The notes beneath the pieces were generated by a model. That model ran no database searches. It was not told the DNA's origin and saw nothing but the letters and a program-made list of their open reading frames with translations. Shown in pieces: positions 9,475 through 19,177 of a DNA stretch of 64,000 nt. Each line of letters opens with the position of its first letter. The stretch's first letter is position 1. The stretch covers positions 51,145,569 to 51,209,568 of the forward strand of contig CM042085.1 of NCBI GenBank assembly GCA_023512835.1, read 5' to 3'. Origin of the DNA: Taxillus chinensis. Taxonomy: Eukaryota > Streptophyta > Magnoliopsida > Santalales > Loranthaceae. The translations under genes and the position numbers were made by a program.

Positions 9475-10707
9475 TTGGTGGTAGTGCCTGAGTTGTACCA
9501 GCGCGTCCGGGAGGGACAGTTGGGTGACATTGAGTGTGAGGTTCTCCGTGCCCGTATTGAGGCCGGGGAGCTATCTCGGGGACCTGGACGAGAGGGTCCT
9601 GAGCATGAGTTGTCATTTCAGGGGCGGTTGGTAGTAGCTTCTTCCCTCAGGGATGAGGTGATGAGGGAGTTTCACCAGTCTAGAGTTGCTGTGCATCCAG
9701 GGGGTACGAAGATGTATCATGCGCTTCGGGCACATTTTTGGTGGCCTGGGATGAAACGCGATGTGGCTGCCTTTGTTTCGCGGTGCCTCACGTGTCAGCA
9801 GGTGAAGGCTGAGCATCGGCGGCCGGCGGGCATGTTACGACCCTTGCCCATAGCGGAGTGGAAGTGGGACCATATAGCGATGGATTTTGTGACCGGTCTT
9901 CCACCCACCACTGGGAGGAAGGATATGATTTGGGTAATTGTGGATCGACTCACAAAGTCGGCCCATTTCCTGGCTGTTCGCGAGCGGGACTCCATTGGGA
10001 CCTTGAGTCAGCTGTACATGAACGAGATTGTGAGACTGCATGGCGTACCCTCATCGGTTGTCTCAGACCGGGATTCGAGGTTCACTTCCCGTTTCTGGGC
10101 AGGTTTGCAGGAGGCTATGGGGACCAAGCTTCATCTGAGTACAGCCTTTCACCCTGAGACTGACGGTCAGACCGAGCGGACGAATCAGACCATGGAGGAC
10201 ATGTTGAGGGCTTGTGTGCTAGATTTCGGGGGTTCGTGGGCAACTCACCTTCCTTTGGTGGAGTTTGCCTACAACAACGATTATCAGGCATCCATTGGGA
10301 TGGCTCCTTTTGAGGCGTTGTATGGACGGCCGTGTCGATCCCCTTTGTGTTGGACCGAGGTGGGGGAGACAGCCCTCTTGGGGCCACAGTTGGTTCAAGA
10401 GGCTACTGAGAAGGTCAAGTTGATTCGTCAGCGTTTGTTGTCAGCTCAGAGTCGGCAGAAATCTTATGCGGATCAGCGGCGGCGACCTTTGGAGTTTTCT
10501 GTTGGTGATCATGTGTTCCTTCGTGTCTCTCCACGACGTGGACATCGACGGTTTGGGCGAGGTTCCAAGCTATCTCCGCGATTTATTGGTCCTTTTGAGA
10601 TTCTGGATCGTGTAGGGCCTGTGGCCTACCGGTTAGCGTTACCACCGCGGGCCGAGTCGAGTGCACAACGTGTTTCACGTGTCCCGATTGCGGAAGTATC
10701 ACCCTGA
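9475..10707 (+). CDS. GYP-F integrase, long open frame
   Basis: This is the longest undamaged frame of the element (410 codons). It has the HHCC zinc region (HPGGTKMYH...CLTC, about residues 71-107), the DDE core with Asp in AMDFVTG (about residue 138), Asp in VVSDRDSRF and Glu in GQTERTNQ, and the C-terminal GPF/Y module (GPFEILDRVGPVAYRL). Integrase inserts the DNA copy into the genome. There is no independent start; it would be cut from a polyprotein. Near 10655 the frame shifts by one base so the last codons are wrong and the chromodomain is in the next frame (10661-10933). Confidence 0.93.
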   Translation: MVVVPELYQRVREGQLGDIECEVLRARIEAGELSRGPGREGPEHELSFQGRLVVASSLRDEVMREFHQSRVAVHPGGTKMYHALRAHFWWPGMKRDVAAFVSRCLTCQQVKAEHRRPAGMLRPLPIAEWKWDHIAMDFVTGLPPTTGRKDMIWVIVDRLTKSAHFLAVRERDSIGTLSQLYMNEIVRLHGVPSSVVSDRDSRFTSRFWAGLQEAMGTKLHLSTAFHPETDGQTERTNQTMEDMLRACVLDFGGSWATHLPLVEFAYNNDYQASIGMAPFEALYGRPCRSPLCWTEVGETALLGPQLVQEATEKVKLIRQRLLSAQSRQKSYADQRRRPLEFSVGDHVFLRVSPRRGHRRFGRGSKLSPRFIGPFEILDRVGPVAYRLALPPRAESSAQRVSRVPIAEVSP

Positions 10708-10933
10708 CCCCACTCACGTGATTGATTGGGGGACGTTGGACATTGAGGATGACATGTCCGTCATTGAGGCCCCTATTCGTATCCTCGATCGGCGAGAGAA
10801 GCTTTTGCGTGGTCGTGCTATTCCTTTGGTTCGCGTGCTGTGGCAGCACCGTGGTATTGAGGAGGAGACATGGGAACGTGAGTCCGTGATGCGTGAGCGG
10901 CACCCGGACTTGTTCGAGGACGAACAATCTTAA
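10661..10933 (+). pseudogene. GYP-F chromodomain at the integrase C-terminus
   Basis: After VFHVSRLRKYHPDP it has PIRILDRR...IPLVRVLWQH and EEETWERE, the pattern of the chromodomain of plant chromoviruses, thought to guide insertion to particular chromatin. It is in a different frame from the integrase, so it is detached in this copy. It ends FEDEQS and stop, followed by 330 bp without a gene. Confidence 0.9.
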
Positions 10934-11264
10934 GCGTGGGAGGTGGTCATGGCCAAGGGATGGATAGTGATGTTTTCTTGTGATGTGTTTTCTTGTATTC
11001 GTTGATGTATTTGTCTTGTCTTTTAAAGACATGTGTTCTTGTTTGTGATGTGCCTTGAGATGTGTATTCGTGCCATGTGGACACGTGTTATGTGCATTAT
11101 TGTGGTTATGGATTATGGTGGTACTTGTTATGTGCCGTTGTCTTGTGTGTGGTGTATGACCCATTTGGGTGTTGTAGCTCGCCGTGTGGCAAATGGGTAG
11201 CTTGTGTTTGTTTTCCTCGTATGTCATTTCTTTTCGAGGACGAAAAGTCTTAAGGGGGAGAGGA
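10934..11264 (+). other. GYP-F 3' untranslated stretch and polypurine tract
   Basis: T/G-rich spacer with no gene. The polypurine tract AAGGGGGAGAGGA (11252-11264) lies directly before the 3' LTR and would prime plus-strand synthesis. The motif 'gaggacgaa...cttaag' at 11236-11254 repeats the sequence around the chromodomain stop (10916-10934). Confidence 0.85.
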
Positions 11265-13056
11265 TGTAATGACCCGTGTGTAACCCGTGTGTTAAGGAGT
11301 TAACCACAAACACCTTGGATGTTGGTACACAAGTTTAAGGTAAGAGATGAGCCCAAGAGGGGACTTTTGAGAGGTGCATGTGTCAAGCGATAGCGTACAT
11401 TTATGCCCTAGGAAGATGCTATGCGTTTACAAGCGGTTTTTAGTCGTTTTGGCTGATCTTGGAGCTCACTTTTGACCTAGTAGATGGCCTCAAACAATTG
11501 GCGTGCAAGAACAAAAGTTTCTTAGAATGAGGTCCTCTATCTACCACAGAAATTTCAGAGCATTTGGAGCTGCACGTGAATTCACCCATTTCACGTGCAA
11601 GCATATTTTTGCTTCTCAGGCCTCTACAAGATGCAAGGAGACTTGGGGTAAAGTTTGGGTGCATTTGGAGCTGCACGCCAATTGGGGAATTGGCGTGCAA
11701 ATTGACGTGCAGGCATATTTTTGCATAGTTCCCTTGGTTTTGCCATTCTAAGGAACTTTCTCCAAAGGACCAAGTTGAAATTCTGAGTATTTTGGCCTAT
11801 ATGGGTGCGGAAAGGTGGTAACTTGTGTGATCAAAACTACGTCGTTTTGATCCTGGCATTCACTTAATCAAAACTACGTCGTTTTGATGTTGTGATGTCT
11901 ATATAAGGAGGAGGAGTCCCTCTGTTTTAGGTTTAGGGTTTGTTGCTTCACCGGCCGTCGCAGAGAGAGAGAGAGAGGGAAGGAGAGCTCCTGGTTGCTG
12001 CCGGGCGTCTTGCGTGGGTGGTCGGTGCTTCGTGGGTGGACGGCGTTCGGCTTGGGATCAGACCGTTGCTGTGTTGTTGCGTTTTCCTTGAGGTAGGGGT
12101 TCTGTTCTTCCTAAATCCTCCTCTGTCCTAGGGTCCTAGGGCAGAATATTATATTATTTATATGTAAATTCATATAGGTGTGACCTCCTATATGAATGTT
12201 GGCCTTCAGTGGCATGTTGGTGTGATTCTGTGGATTACATGCTATGTGTTCGATGAAATGCCTGTGTGAATATAGCTGTATGTATATGCCCATTACATGT
12301 TTGGTAATATGCCTGTGTGGCTGGATTTGTGGTTTAGTGTATGTATGTATGCTTGTGTGTTTGCTCTATTTTCCTGAATGGTTGGGTTTGTGCGCTTGTG
12401 AATGGGTGCACACCAAGTGTTTGGTGGTATGCTTGAGTGACCATGTGTGTTGTGTGCTTGATCGTGGTATCTGGCCTGAAGAGGCGGTTAAAGAACTTTG
12501 CCTGAGAGGCGGTTAAATCACTTGGCCTGAAGAGGCGGTTAAATAACTTGGCCTGAAGAGGCGGTTAAATCACTTGTGTTTTGTGTGGTGGATAATTGTG
12601 ACGACTGATGTGGTTTGTTATTGTTTGATGAGATTGTTGTAACACGTCACTGCACCTGTGCACATGCATGTAGCCGCTAGGAGCATGGGAAGGGTTGGGG
12701 AGACTTGATCCCTACTGAGCCGTGGTTGCTCACCCCTCTCTACCGTGTTTGCTTGTTTTCCGGGGACTTACAGGCGTTAGGTGGATACACCAAGGTGGAA
12801 GACCTTATCCATTTTATTCTTCCATTTATGTTGTTTTCTTTTATGGGAACTGATGTAACCCCAGATGGGGATGGGATTGGAAAGAATTCATTGTAATAAA
12901 CTGGTTTGGAATATTTTTATGAATATTACATTCTTGAATGTGTTGTGGATGTTTGAAATGTAAAATTCTTGGTTTGTATCCTAACCCCTTTGCCCTCCGT
13001 GTGGGTAAAGGGAGTCACGTGCCGGTTTCCTCGGGTTGGAAATCCGGGGCGTGACA
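11265..13056 (+). repeat. GYP-F 3' LTR
   Basis: 1792 bp and near-identical to the 5' LTR. Palindromes are at 11830-11851 and 11867-11888, TATA at 11900-11907, hairpin at 12171-12194. One difference matters for the putative intron: the acceptor CAG of the 5' LTR (5429-5431) reads CGG here, in the stretch just before GGACTTACAGG. Confidence 0.96.
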
Positions 13057-13061
13057 CGTCA

Positions 13062-13714
13062 GGCATAAGGTGGCGGAGATAGTAGGCCTGGGGGAAAGGG
13101 ATAGTGCCAGTTCCATTAAAATGGGACGGATGTAGATGCTGGAAGACCGTGCTGAGGATCCGCCCAAAAGATTGGTTCTTGGGCCCATTCTTCAGCAATT
13201 GGAACATAAATGTCCCCCAGTCCATCGGGAGACCTTCGAAGACTCCGTCCATGGCCAGCAGAAGGTCATACGGAACAAAGTCTAGAGCGGAGGTGCGAGC
13301 CAGAAGACATCGGCTGAGTATGGTCGCCATACATCGGTAGCGACCTTGGAAGGACTTCACCTTGTATTCCTTCCCTTTATAAGTGCAGCCCATGGAAGCC
13401 GCCATTGATTCTGGGTCCGGACATTGAGGTTCACCGGGGGGTAGGTTGAGAGCGGCACGGAGGACGGCGGGGGTGATGACGACGGATTCACCCCGAACAT
13501 GGGAAAGGATGGAATCGGTGGTACAGCGGATGCGCTGGTAGTACTCGGTGATGTCGTCGATGAGAAGTTCGACAAGGTTGGAAACCAGATTCAGAATGTG
13601 GGAGGCGTCCAAAAGGGGGCGTAGTTCGAAAAACCAAGCTGGAAGATCGAAAATTGCAGGCCAATCGACCAGATGGCTGGGGTTTACGCCAGAAAGAGAG
13701 AGCTTGGGTGTCAT
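13062..13714 (-). pseudogene. COP-C post-pol gene, N-terminal domain (PF20167-like)
   Basis: From the ATG at 13714 there is an unbroken frame up to the GYP-F insertion. The first ~215 residues carry VDWPAIFDLPAWFF, then IRCTTDSILSHVRG with VVITPAVLRAALNLPPGE, then KSFQGRYRCMATIL, YDLLLAMDGVFEGLPMDW and LPFPQAYYL-like blocks. The 'VRG...V..tP..L...L.LPpge' and the following hydrophobic helices resemble the 'putative plant transposon protein' domain (PF20167). That is my recognition by pattern, not a search. The same domain in COP-D is at 33964-34620. It lies downstream of RNase H after a 1.6-kb spacer, so it is a third gene and not part of pol. Confidence 0.75.
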
Positions 13715-15354
13715 TTCGAGTTAGAGGAGAGGGGTAAGGAATGAGGAAGGTGGGTCTTAGAGATCGGAAGAGCGACGAGGTTTTAGGGATTTGGAAATGT
13801 AAACACGTGCTGCGTGAAAATCTAGTATATATAAGACCGAGTCCATGGTTGCCAGCAGATCTTGGGATTAAGCGAGATGAATAGTGATCCACCTGACAAG
13901 CTGATGTCATTTATCTTGAGATATGAGCACCTCCGAATAAAAAAATGACGTGGAGGCCATAGAGTCAAGTAATCATAACAGCTGTAGGCCTTCTTCCGGA
14001 AATGGCTTATCTCGAGACTTGCAATTAGAATAGCCCATCATTATTCCTCCTCAAAAACACGTGATAAGACTTAAGTATTTCAAGAGTTCGGAGGAAATGA
14101 ACCGACGATCATCCGGATTAAAAAGTAATCCGAAAAAGTATATCCGGATAAGCAACAGAGTGTGTAAGAGAGAGTGATTCCTTTGCTGTATTAAAGTCAA
14201 GGAAAGATGAAGTACCACAACACTTCAAACCCGAGACTTCAAGCAAGATATGTCAGTGAAAATGCAAAGTGAATCGGAACCTGTAGCTGCGTGCAGATAA
14301 ACTAAAAGGAACACAGAGCTTTGATAGGTTAGGATTAGTACGGATATAAACAAATATAAAAAATTAGCATAATCCGAACTAATGAGAAGGTATAACTCAT
14401 GCATTGAAAATGAATGCTAGACACATACAAACGAATGACTAAATCAACGGTACTGAAAAATAAGCATGTGTCTGATTAGAAACACATAAGTTCACATTGG
14501 TCAACATAGTGAAACCGTCATGCTGGACATTGTAGCCAAGATAAATGAACTGTATATGAGTTACTCTGATTAAGACTCATGAGTGAGAATGGAAGAAAGA
14601 GCACCTGCCAGATGTTATCAATTGATTATCCGATTAGATGCACAGTTGAAGAAATAAAAACATCCAAACATGCCACAAAGCTGATTCAACAATGTATGTC
14701 CAGTTAGATCCAGAAGTGAGAAGTAAGAGGGAGGAGCATCCGAGACATATTGGGGGTTATTACTGAAATAATAAATAAACCTTTTGCTCCCCCGTAGATC
14801 GTGCAATCCTCTCAGTGATGAACTCCCCCTCAGATAGACAGTCGGGAAAGAGCTCACAAGACATATAAGGGGGTTATTACTTGAGTATTTAATAAGCATT
14901 TTCTCCCCCTTAGATCTTGCAATCCTCTCGATGACATTTCCAGCTAAATGATTTAGATTTTGAGAAGTATGTTGTCTATCCTTTCGGAACTTCACTTCAA
15001 GGTCGAACAGGACTTCCACCGTGATTTCATCCACTAACATTCCGAGCTAACCCACTTCATTTCTTTAACTAGACATGTTAATAGTGTAATCAATATGGGA
15101 CAACATTGGTCATGAGGTGATATATTAAAATATGAATCATGAATTCCAAGGAAGAGTATACTCATATAGTGTTAATTATGTCAGCTTAACAACTTTAGTC
15201 AGGGAATACAAGCATCCTCCCACGTGAAGATAATCAGGACAAATGCATATTAGCAGCAAGCATGATCAGCATGAAGTATAGTAGGTGTCTAACTCTCATT
15301 AAGAATCACGATGCATGTCCTTAAGAAAATACTGGTGGAGTGATAAATTAGAAA
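13715..15354 (-). other. COP-C spacer between pol and post-pol gene
   Basis: About 1.6 kb without a gene. Near 14748-14935 (read on + strand) an approximately 110-bp unit occurs twice in diverged form, each holding a 'ctccccc' block. On the element strand these are purine tracts of the type GGGGGAG. The same region of COP-D (32278-33963) has the same kind of tracts. Multiple internal polypurine tracts downstream of pol are a known trait of Sireviruses. Confidence 0.6.
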
Positions 15355-16356
15355 CTATGCAGACAAGTCAAGTATACCTAATTTGAAGAGTAGTTCAGAA
15401 AATCTTGCATTTGGTAGGGGCTTGGTGAGTATATCTGCGAGTTGATCATCCGTAGCAATATGTTCAAGAGATATATGCCTTTTGAGAACATGATCTCGGA
15501 TGAAGTGATACCTGACTTCAATGTGCTTAGTCTTTGGGTGCATAACTGGATTGTTGCTGATGGCAATCGCACTGGTATTGTTGCAATACAGAGGAACAGA
15601 TGTCATGTTGAACCCGTAGTCAGTAAGTTGACTTTGCATCCAGAGCAGCTGTGCGTAGCAACTCCCAGTAGCAATATATTTTGCCTCAGCAATAGAGGTT
15701 GATACGGAATTCTGCTTCTTACTGAACCATGAAATCAATTTGCTTCTAAGAAACTGACAAGTACCGCTAGTGCTCTTCCTGTCGATGCGACACCCGACAA
15801 AATCAGCATCTGAATATCCGGATAAGGAGAATTTAGACTCCTTTGGGTACCAAAGTCCCAAATTCATTGTCCCTTTTAAATACCGCAATATCCGTTTCAC
15901 ATGTAACATGTGTGACTCTTTGGGATTCACCTGATATCTTGCGCAAATACAAGTTGCAAACATTATATCCGGGCGACTTGCTGTGAGATACAGCAATGAA
16001 CTAATCATCCCTCTATATTCAGTAACATTTACTGATTCTCCGTTAAGATCAGGATCAAGTTTGGCACTGACTTGCATGGGAGTTTTCACGAGAGTAGAGT
16101 TTTGCATCCCAAACTTCCTGATTAAGTCCCGTGTGTACTTTGCTTGGTTGATGAAGATTCCATCCTTCATTTGTTTAACTTCTATCCCAAGGAAGTACGT
16201 TAATTCTCCCATCATGCTCGTTTCAAATTTGCCAGTCATCAACTTCGCAAATTCTTCACAAAGCTTCGGATTTGATGATCCGAAAATAATGTCATCCACA
16301 TAGATTTGTATGATCAGAGAATGATCTTTCTCTTTCCGTAAAAATAGAGTGGTGTC
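15355..16356 (-). pseudogene. COP-C reverse transcriptase end and RNase H
   Basis: The catalytic YVDD of RT is at 16291-16302, followed by LMTGKFE, YFLGIEVKQ and the TPM linker. RNase H then has YSDADFVG, KSTSG and, near the end, CNNTSA and the ILTKPLPNARF block. The frame from 16299 to 15355 is open (314 codons), so this part is well preserved. The upstream half of RT was moved to 38128 and beyond by the COP-D insertion, which falls just before YVDD. Confidence 0.93.
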
Positions 16357-16564
16357 TGTTGGATCAAACCCAGAATTTGGATAATGCTGATAAAGCCTTA
16401 TGTAATTTGATCTGAGATCTTTTGTGTTTATTTGATCGTTGCAGAAGATATGTTATTAATCCGGAGATGCACTCGTGAGACCAAAGCTAAGGACAGGATA
16501 CATAATCCTGATCCGGACAAGAGTGAGTGTCGTCAAACACTTGGTAAATAACCAAGTCATCAAT

Positions 16565-17040
16565 ACATACGGAATAAGGAACATTCGTGCGGACTAAGAA
16601 CTTAAAAGCTACGGATTGCGGAATATGTTCCTAGTGCCTCAAACGGACTAAGTCAAACTGATACGGAGTAAGGAAGTATTAATGCGGAATAAGGACCCGA
16701 GTCTTTATTTGCACGGAGTAAGGAAACTAGATGCGGAGTAAGGAATCCAGAAAACTTTACTCATACGGAGTAAGGAAGCGCTAGTACGGAGTAAGCATTC
16801 CGATCCCTTAGACTCGCCCGGAGTAAGGAACTTACATACGGAGTAAGGAATTTACATACGGAGTAAGGAACTTACATACGGAGTAAGCAATTTACATACG
16901 GAGAAAGGAACTTACATGCGGAGTAAGGAAGCGCTGACACGGACTAAGGATTCCAGTACTAAACAGATACGGAGTAAGCAACCACTGACACGGAGTAAGG
17001 TTCCGAGCTTCATTAGCAACGGAGTAAGGAAAATTACACC
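16565..17040 (+). repeat. U3 minisatellite of the Sirevirus-like LTR
   Basis: More than 15 imperfect copies of a 'cggagtaaggaa' core, often followed by 'cttacata'. The clearest run is 16805-16930 with a period of about 18-19 bp. The same core is repeated in every other LTR of this family in the window (37140-37510, 45950-46520 reversed, 55240-55810). Confidence 0.9.
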
Positions 17041-17331
17041 GGACCAAGAAGATACTACTTCAACTCACCGCATTTAAAGTTATCAGCTCGTGGCATCCCG
17101 ATGTAAGACAAACTTCTTGAGAACCTGAAGAATCTTACACGTGGATCATCTGGATATGTGGACACAACCTCAATTGTATTTGGGAACTCACAAATGCACT
17201 TATACTCTTCAAACCCAAGACCTTGAGCTCCACAAACCGCAGCAGTCAAGACAGAGAGATTACCGAGGAATAGTTAGTGCTGAACGCATTCTGGAACTAC
17301 AAGTTCCAAGGTTGTCTCTTAGGAATGTTTG

Positions 17332-17339
17332 TATAAATA
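17332..17339 (+). promoter_or_regulatory. TATA box of COP-D 5' LTR
   Basis: TATAAATA, about 305 bp before the LTR end. The 3' LTR has the same at 37810-37817. Confidence 0.7.
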
Positions 17340-17646
17340 TTCATACTTGTATATTTGTAAAAGTGTGTGTACGTGTGCGAACAAGCCTGAATAACCTGTG
17401 TATGCACAAGAGCTCAAAGAAATAATCTAGGCTAGTGTGTGAATCCCTTTGCAAACAGAGTGTAAGAGAGTCTTGCTTCTATTTTGTTGTATTTATCTCT
17501 TGATAATAAAACAAAATACTTCCACTATCTGGTTATCTTCCGCAGTGATTCTATCACTTGACTAGATTAGTGTAGTGCCTTAAGAGATAAAAAGAGTTTA
17601 GATAAGAGCCTATTCACCCCCCTCTAGGGTCCAAGGGACCATCGAG

Positions 17647-17658
17647 TGGTATCAGAGC
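17647..17658 (+). other. COP-D primer-binding site (initiator tRNA-Met)
   Basis: TGGTATCAGAGC, a perfect complement to the plant initiator tRNA-Met 3' end, 2 bp after the LTR. Confidence 0.95.
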
Positions 17659-17705
17659 AAGTCTATTTGTTCAAAAGTAGAGATCCCACTCTTTTACTCT
17701 AAGCA

Positions 17706-19177
17706 ATGGCCGAAGAAAGCAGTATGCTATTCAACACTCGCCTTAACTCCGGAGGTGCACAAGAGCCCATCCCAAATCGAAGCAGCAGTGAAAACGTCGA
17801 CCCACCTCAACCTGCTGCTGCCGCCGCTCCTCAACCACGGAGTTCTGGTTTTACTCTAACGAAACCGCCCAAATCCAAACCTGAGCTTTTCTCCCAGTGG
17901 AAAGCTCGCATGAAGATGTTTATGGTGTGCCATGATCATCTCATGTGGCCATGTCTTCATCAGGAGATTCCAATTCCGATGACTATCGGAGAACATGGAG
18001 TTAGGAGGCCAAAGACGGATGCTGAACTTACCAACGACGAAAGAGCCTGGCAGTGTGCTAGTGAAAAGGCTCTGGCTTATGTTACATCATCTTTGGATTT
18101 CGAGGCTTTCACGGACGTCCAGGGCTGCACGACAGCAAAAGCTGTTTGGGATAAACTGACAATCCTCTATGAGGGGAGTCAGTCCCAAATGGAAAATGTG
18201 ATATGTGCTCTCAGATAGAATTTTGAGAGTTTCAATCACAAACCTGGAGAATCCCTTGAAAGCATCTATCGGAGATTCGGCAAGCTCATTCTAGAGCTAA
18301 AAACTGTCAATGAGCACTACACTCAGTCTCAAATAAATGACAAGTTCTTTCGATCCTTGCCGGATCGATACTACTCCAAGCAGCTCCAGATGCAAGCTGA
18401 CAAAAACTGGCCATTCACTGCCCTTGAGGAAATATATGGAGAGCTTCGGACTCATGAGGTCAGATTCAAATACACTGACCGTGATGAGAAGATAGCTCGG
18501 AAAGAAAAAGGGGTAGCTCTCAAAGCTACGGAATGCTCCAGTAATCATCAAGAGGATGATACGGATGAGTCAGATAATTCTGACTTAGACGCAGAAGAGG
18601 AAATAGCTCTTCTTGTCAAATCTTTGAACGATTCCTTCGGAAAAGTAGAAAAGGATTCAGAAGAGGCTCCTCATTATCCGGAAGGAAGGAACGATCGGAG
18701 TCGAGCTCCCAAGAATGCTTCAACTGTGGGAAACCCGGTCATTGGGCCAAGGAATGCAGATCCAAATCAAAAGTGGCCGAGAAAAGTGACAAGGTAACTC
18801 CTCACCGTTCCACCTCAGACAACAGCAAGAACAAGAGGAAGGCGTTCGTGACAAAGTACGTCAGTGGCTCAGAAGAAGAGGAAGAATCCTCGGATGATGA
18901 GCCAACTCCTAAGCCGAACGTCCGCCTCATGGCAAATACTTGAGGTACCTTCTATCTCTCGAGCTCATGAGTCAATTAGAATCTCTTATTAGTGAACGTG
19001 ATCATGAAAAGAATGAGAGACAAATAATTACTCAAATGTACAAAGATGTGGAAAGTCGGAATAAACGGCTTGAATTTACTATCACTAGACTTGAAAAGGA
19101 CATAGCCGACTTGGAGGAAAAGAGGCTTGGTATCATGATCTAAGAGCTGAAAATCATCTCGTTAAATACCAACCTAA
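17706..19177 (+). pseudogene. COP-D gag, first part (one stop, several frameshifts)
   Basis: The ATG at 17706 starts MAEESSMLFNTRL. The conserved core (LTKPPKSKPELFSQWKARMK, RAWQCASEKAL, AKAVWDKL) is open until the TAG at 18216-18218, where COP-C has a Lys codon. The same frame then continues to 18797. The first CCHC knuckle (ECFNCGKPGHWAKEC, about 18713-18757) is in another frame, so a small indel lies before it. A Ser/Glu-rich acidic stretch and a coiled-coil-like part (18940-19143, third frame) follow. At 19178 COP-E is inserted, and gag continues at 28073. Confidence 0.9.

Larger units (their letters stand above)
3933..13056 (+). mobile_element. GYP-F: complete Ty3/gypsy chromovirus (Tekay type), coding-defective
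   Basis: The element is 9124 bp with near-identical LTRs (3933-5725 and 11265-13056), a perfect target duplication cgtca (3928-3932 and 13057-13061), a tRNA-Met-like primer site, gag, protease, RT, RNase H, integrase, a chromodomain and a polypurine tract. The order RT-RH-INT is that of Ty3/gypsy, and the chromodomain after the integrase marks a chromovirus. The sequence style (MPPRR gag start, [10 protein letters not shown] in RT, WERE-type chromodomain) fits the Tekay/Del lineage. By eye the two LTRs differ at roughly two dozen places, so insertion was fairly recent, yet gag, RT and RNase H carry frameshifts. It is inserted in the post-pol gene of COP-C. Confidence 0.96.
16357..17644 (+). 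repeat. COP-D 5' LTR
   Basis: It starts TGTTGGATCAAACCC and ends GGGACCATCG. The U3 part holds a dense minisatellite (about 16565-17040), followed by TATAAATA (17332-17339) and a short R-U5 with an AATAAAAC polyadenylation-like signal (about 17503). The last base G in place of A is shared by both LTRs; the related LTR at 1-290 ends in CA. Confidence 0.94.

Noticed and set aside
10661..10933. A host chromodomain gene
   Set aside because: It is directly after the integrase GPF/Y module and repeated in GYP-B at the same place, so it belongs to the retroelement.
16565..17040. CRISPR-like array
   Set aside because: Short repeats with irregular spacing, in the U3 of a plant LTR, in all four LTRs of the family.
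17055..17425. Small open frames on both strands of the COP-D LTR, repeated at 37533-37837
   Set aside because: They are in R-U5 of the LTR, repeat because the LTR repeats, and have no recognisable domain.
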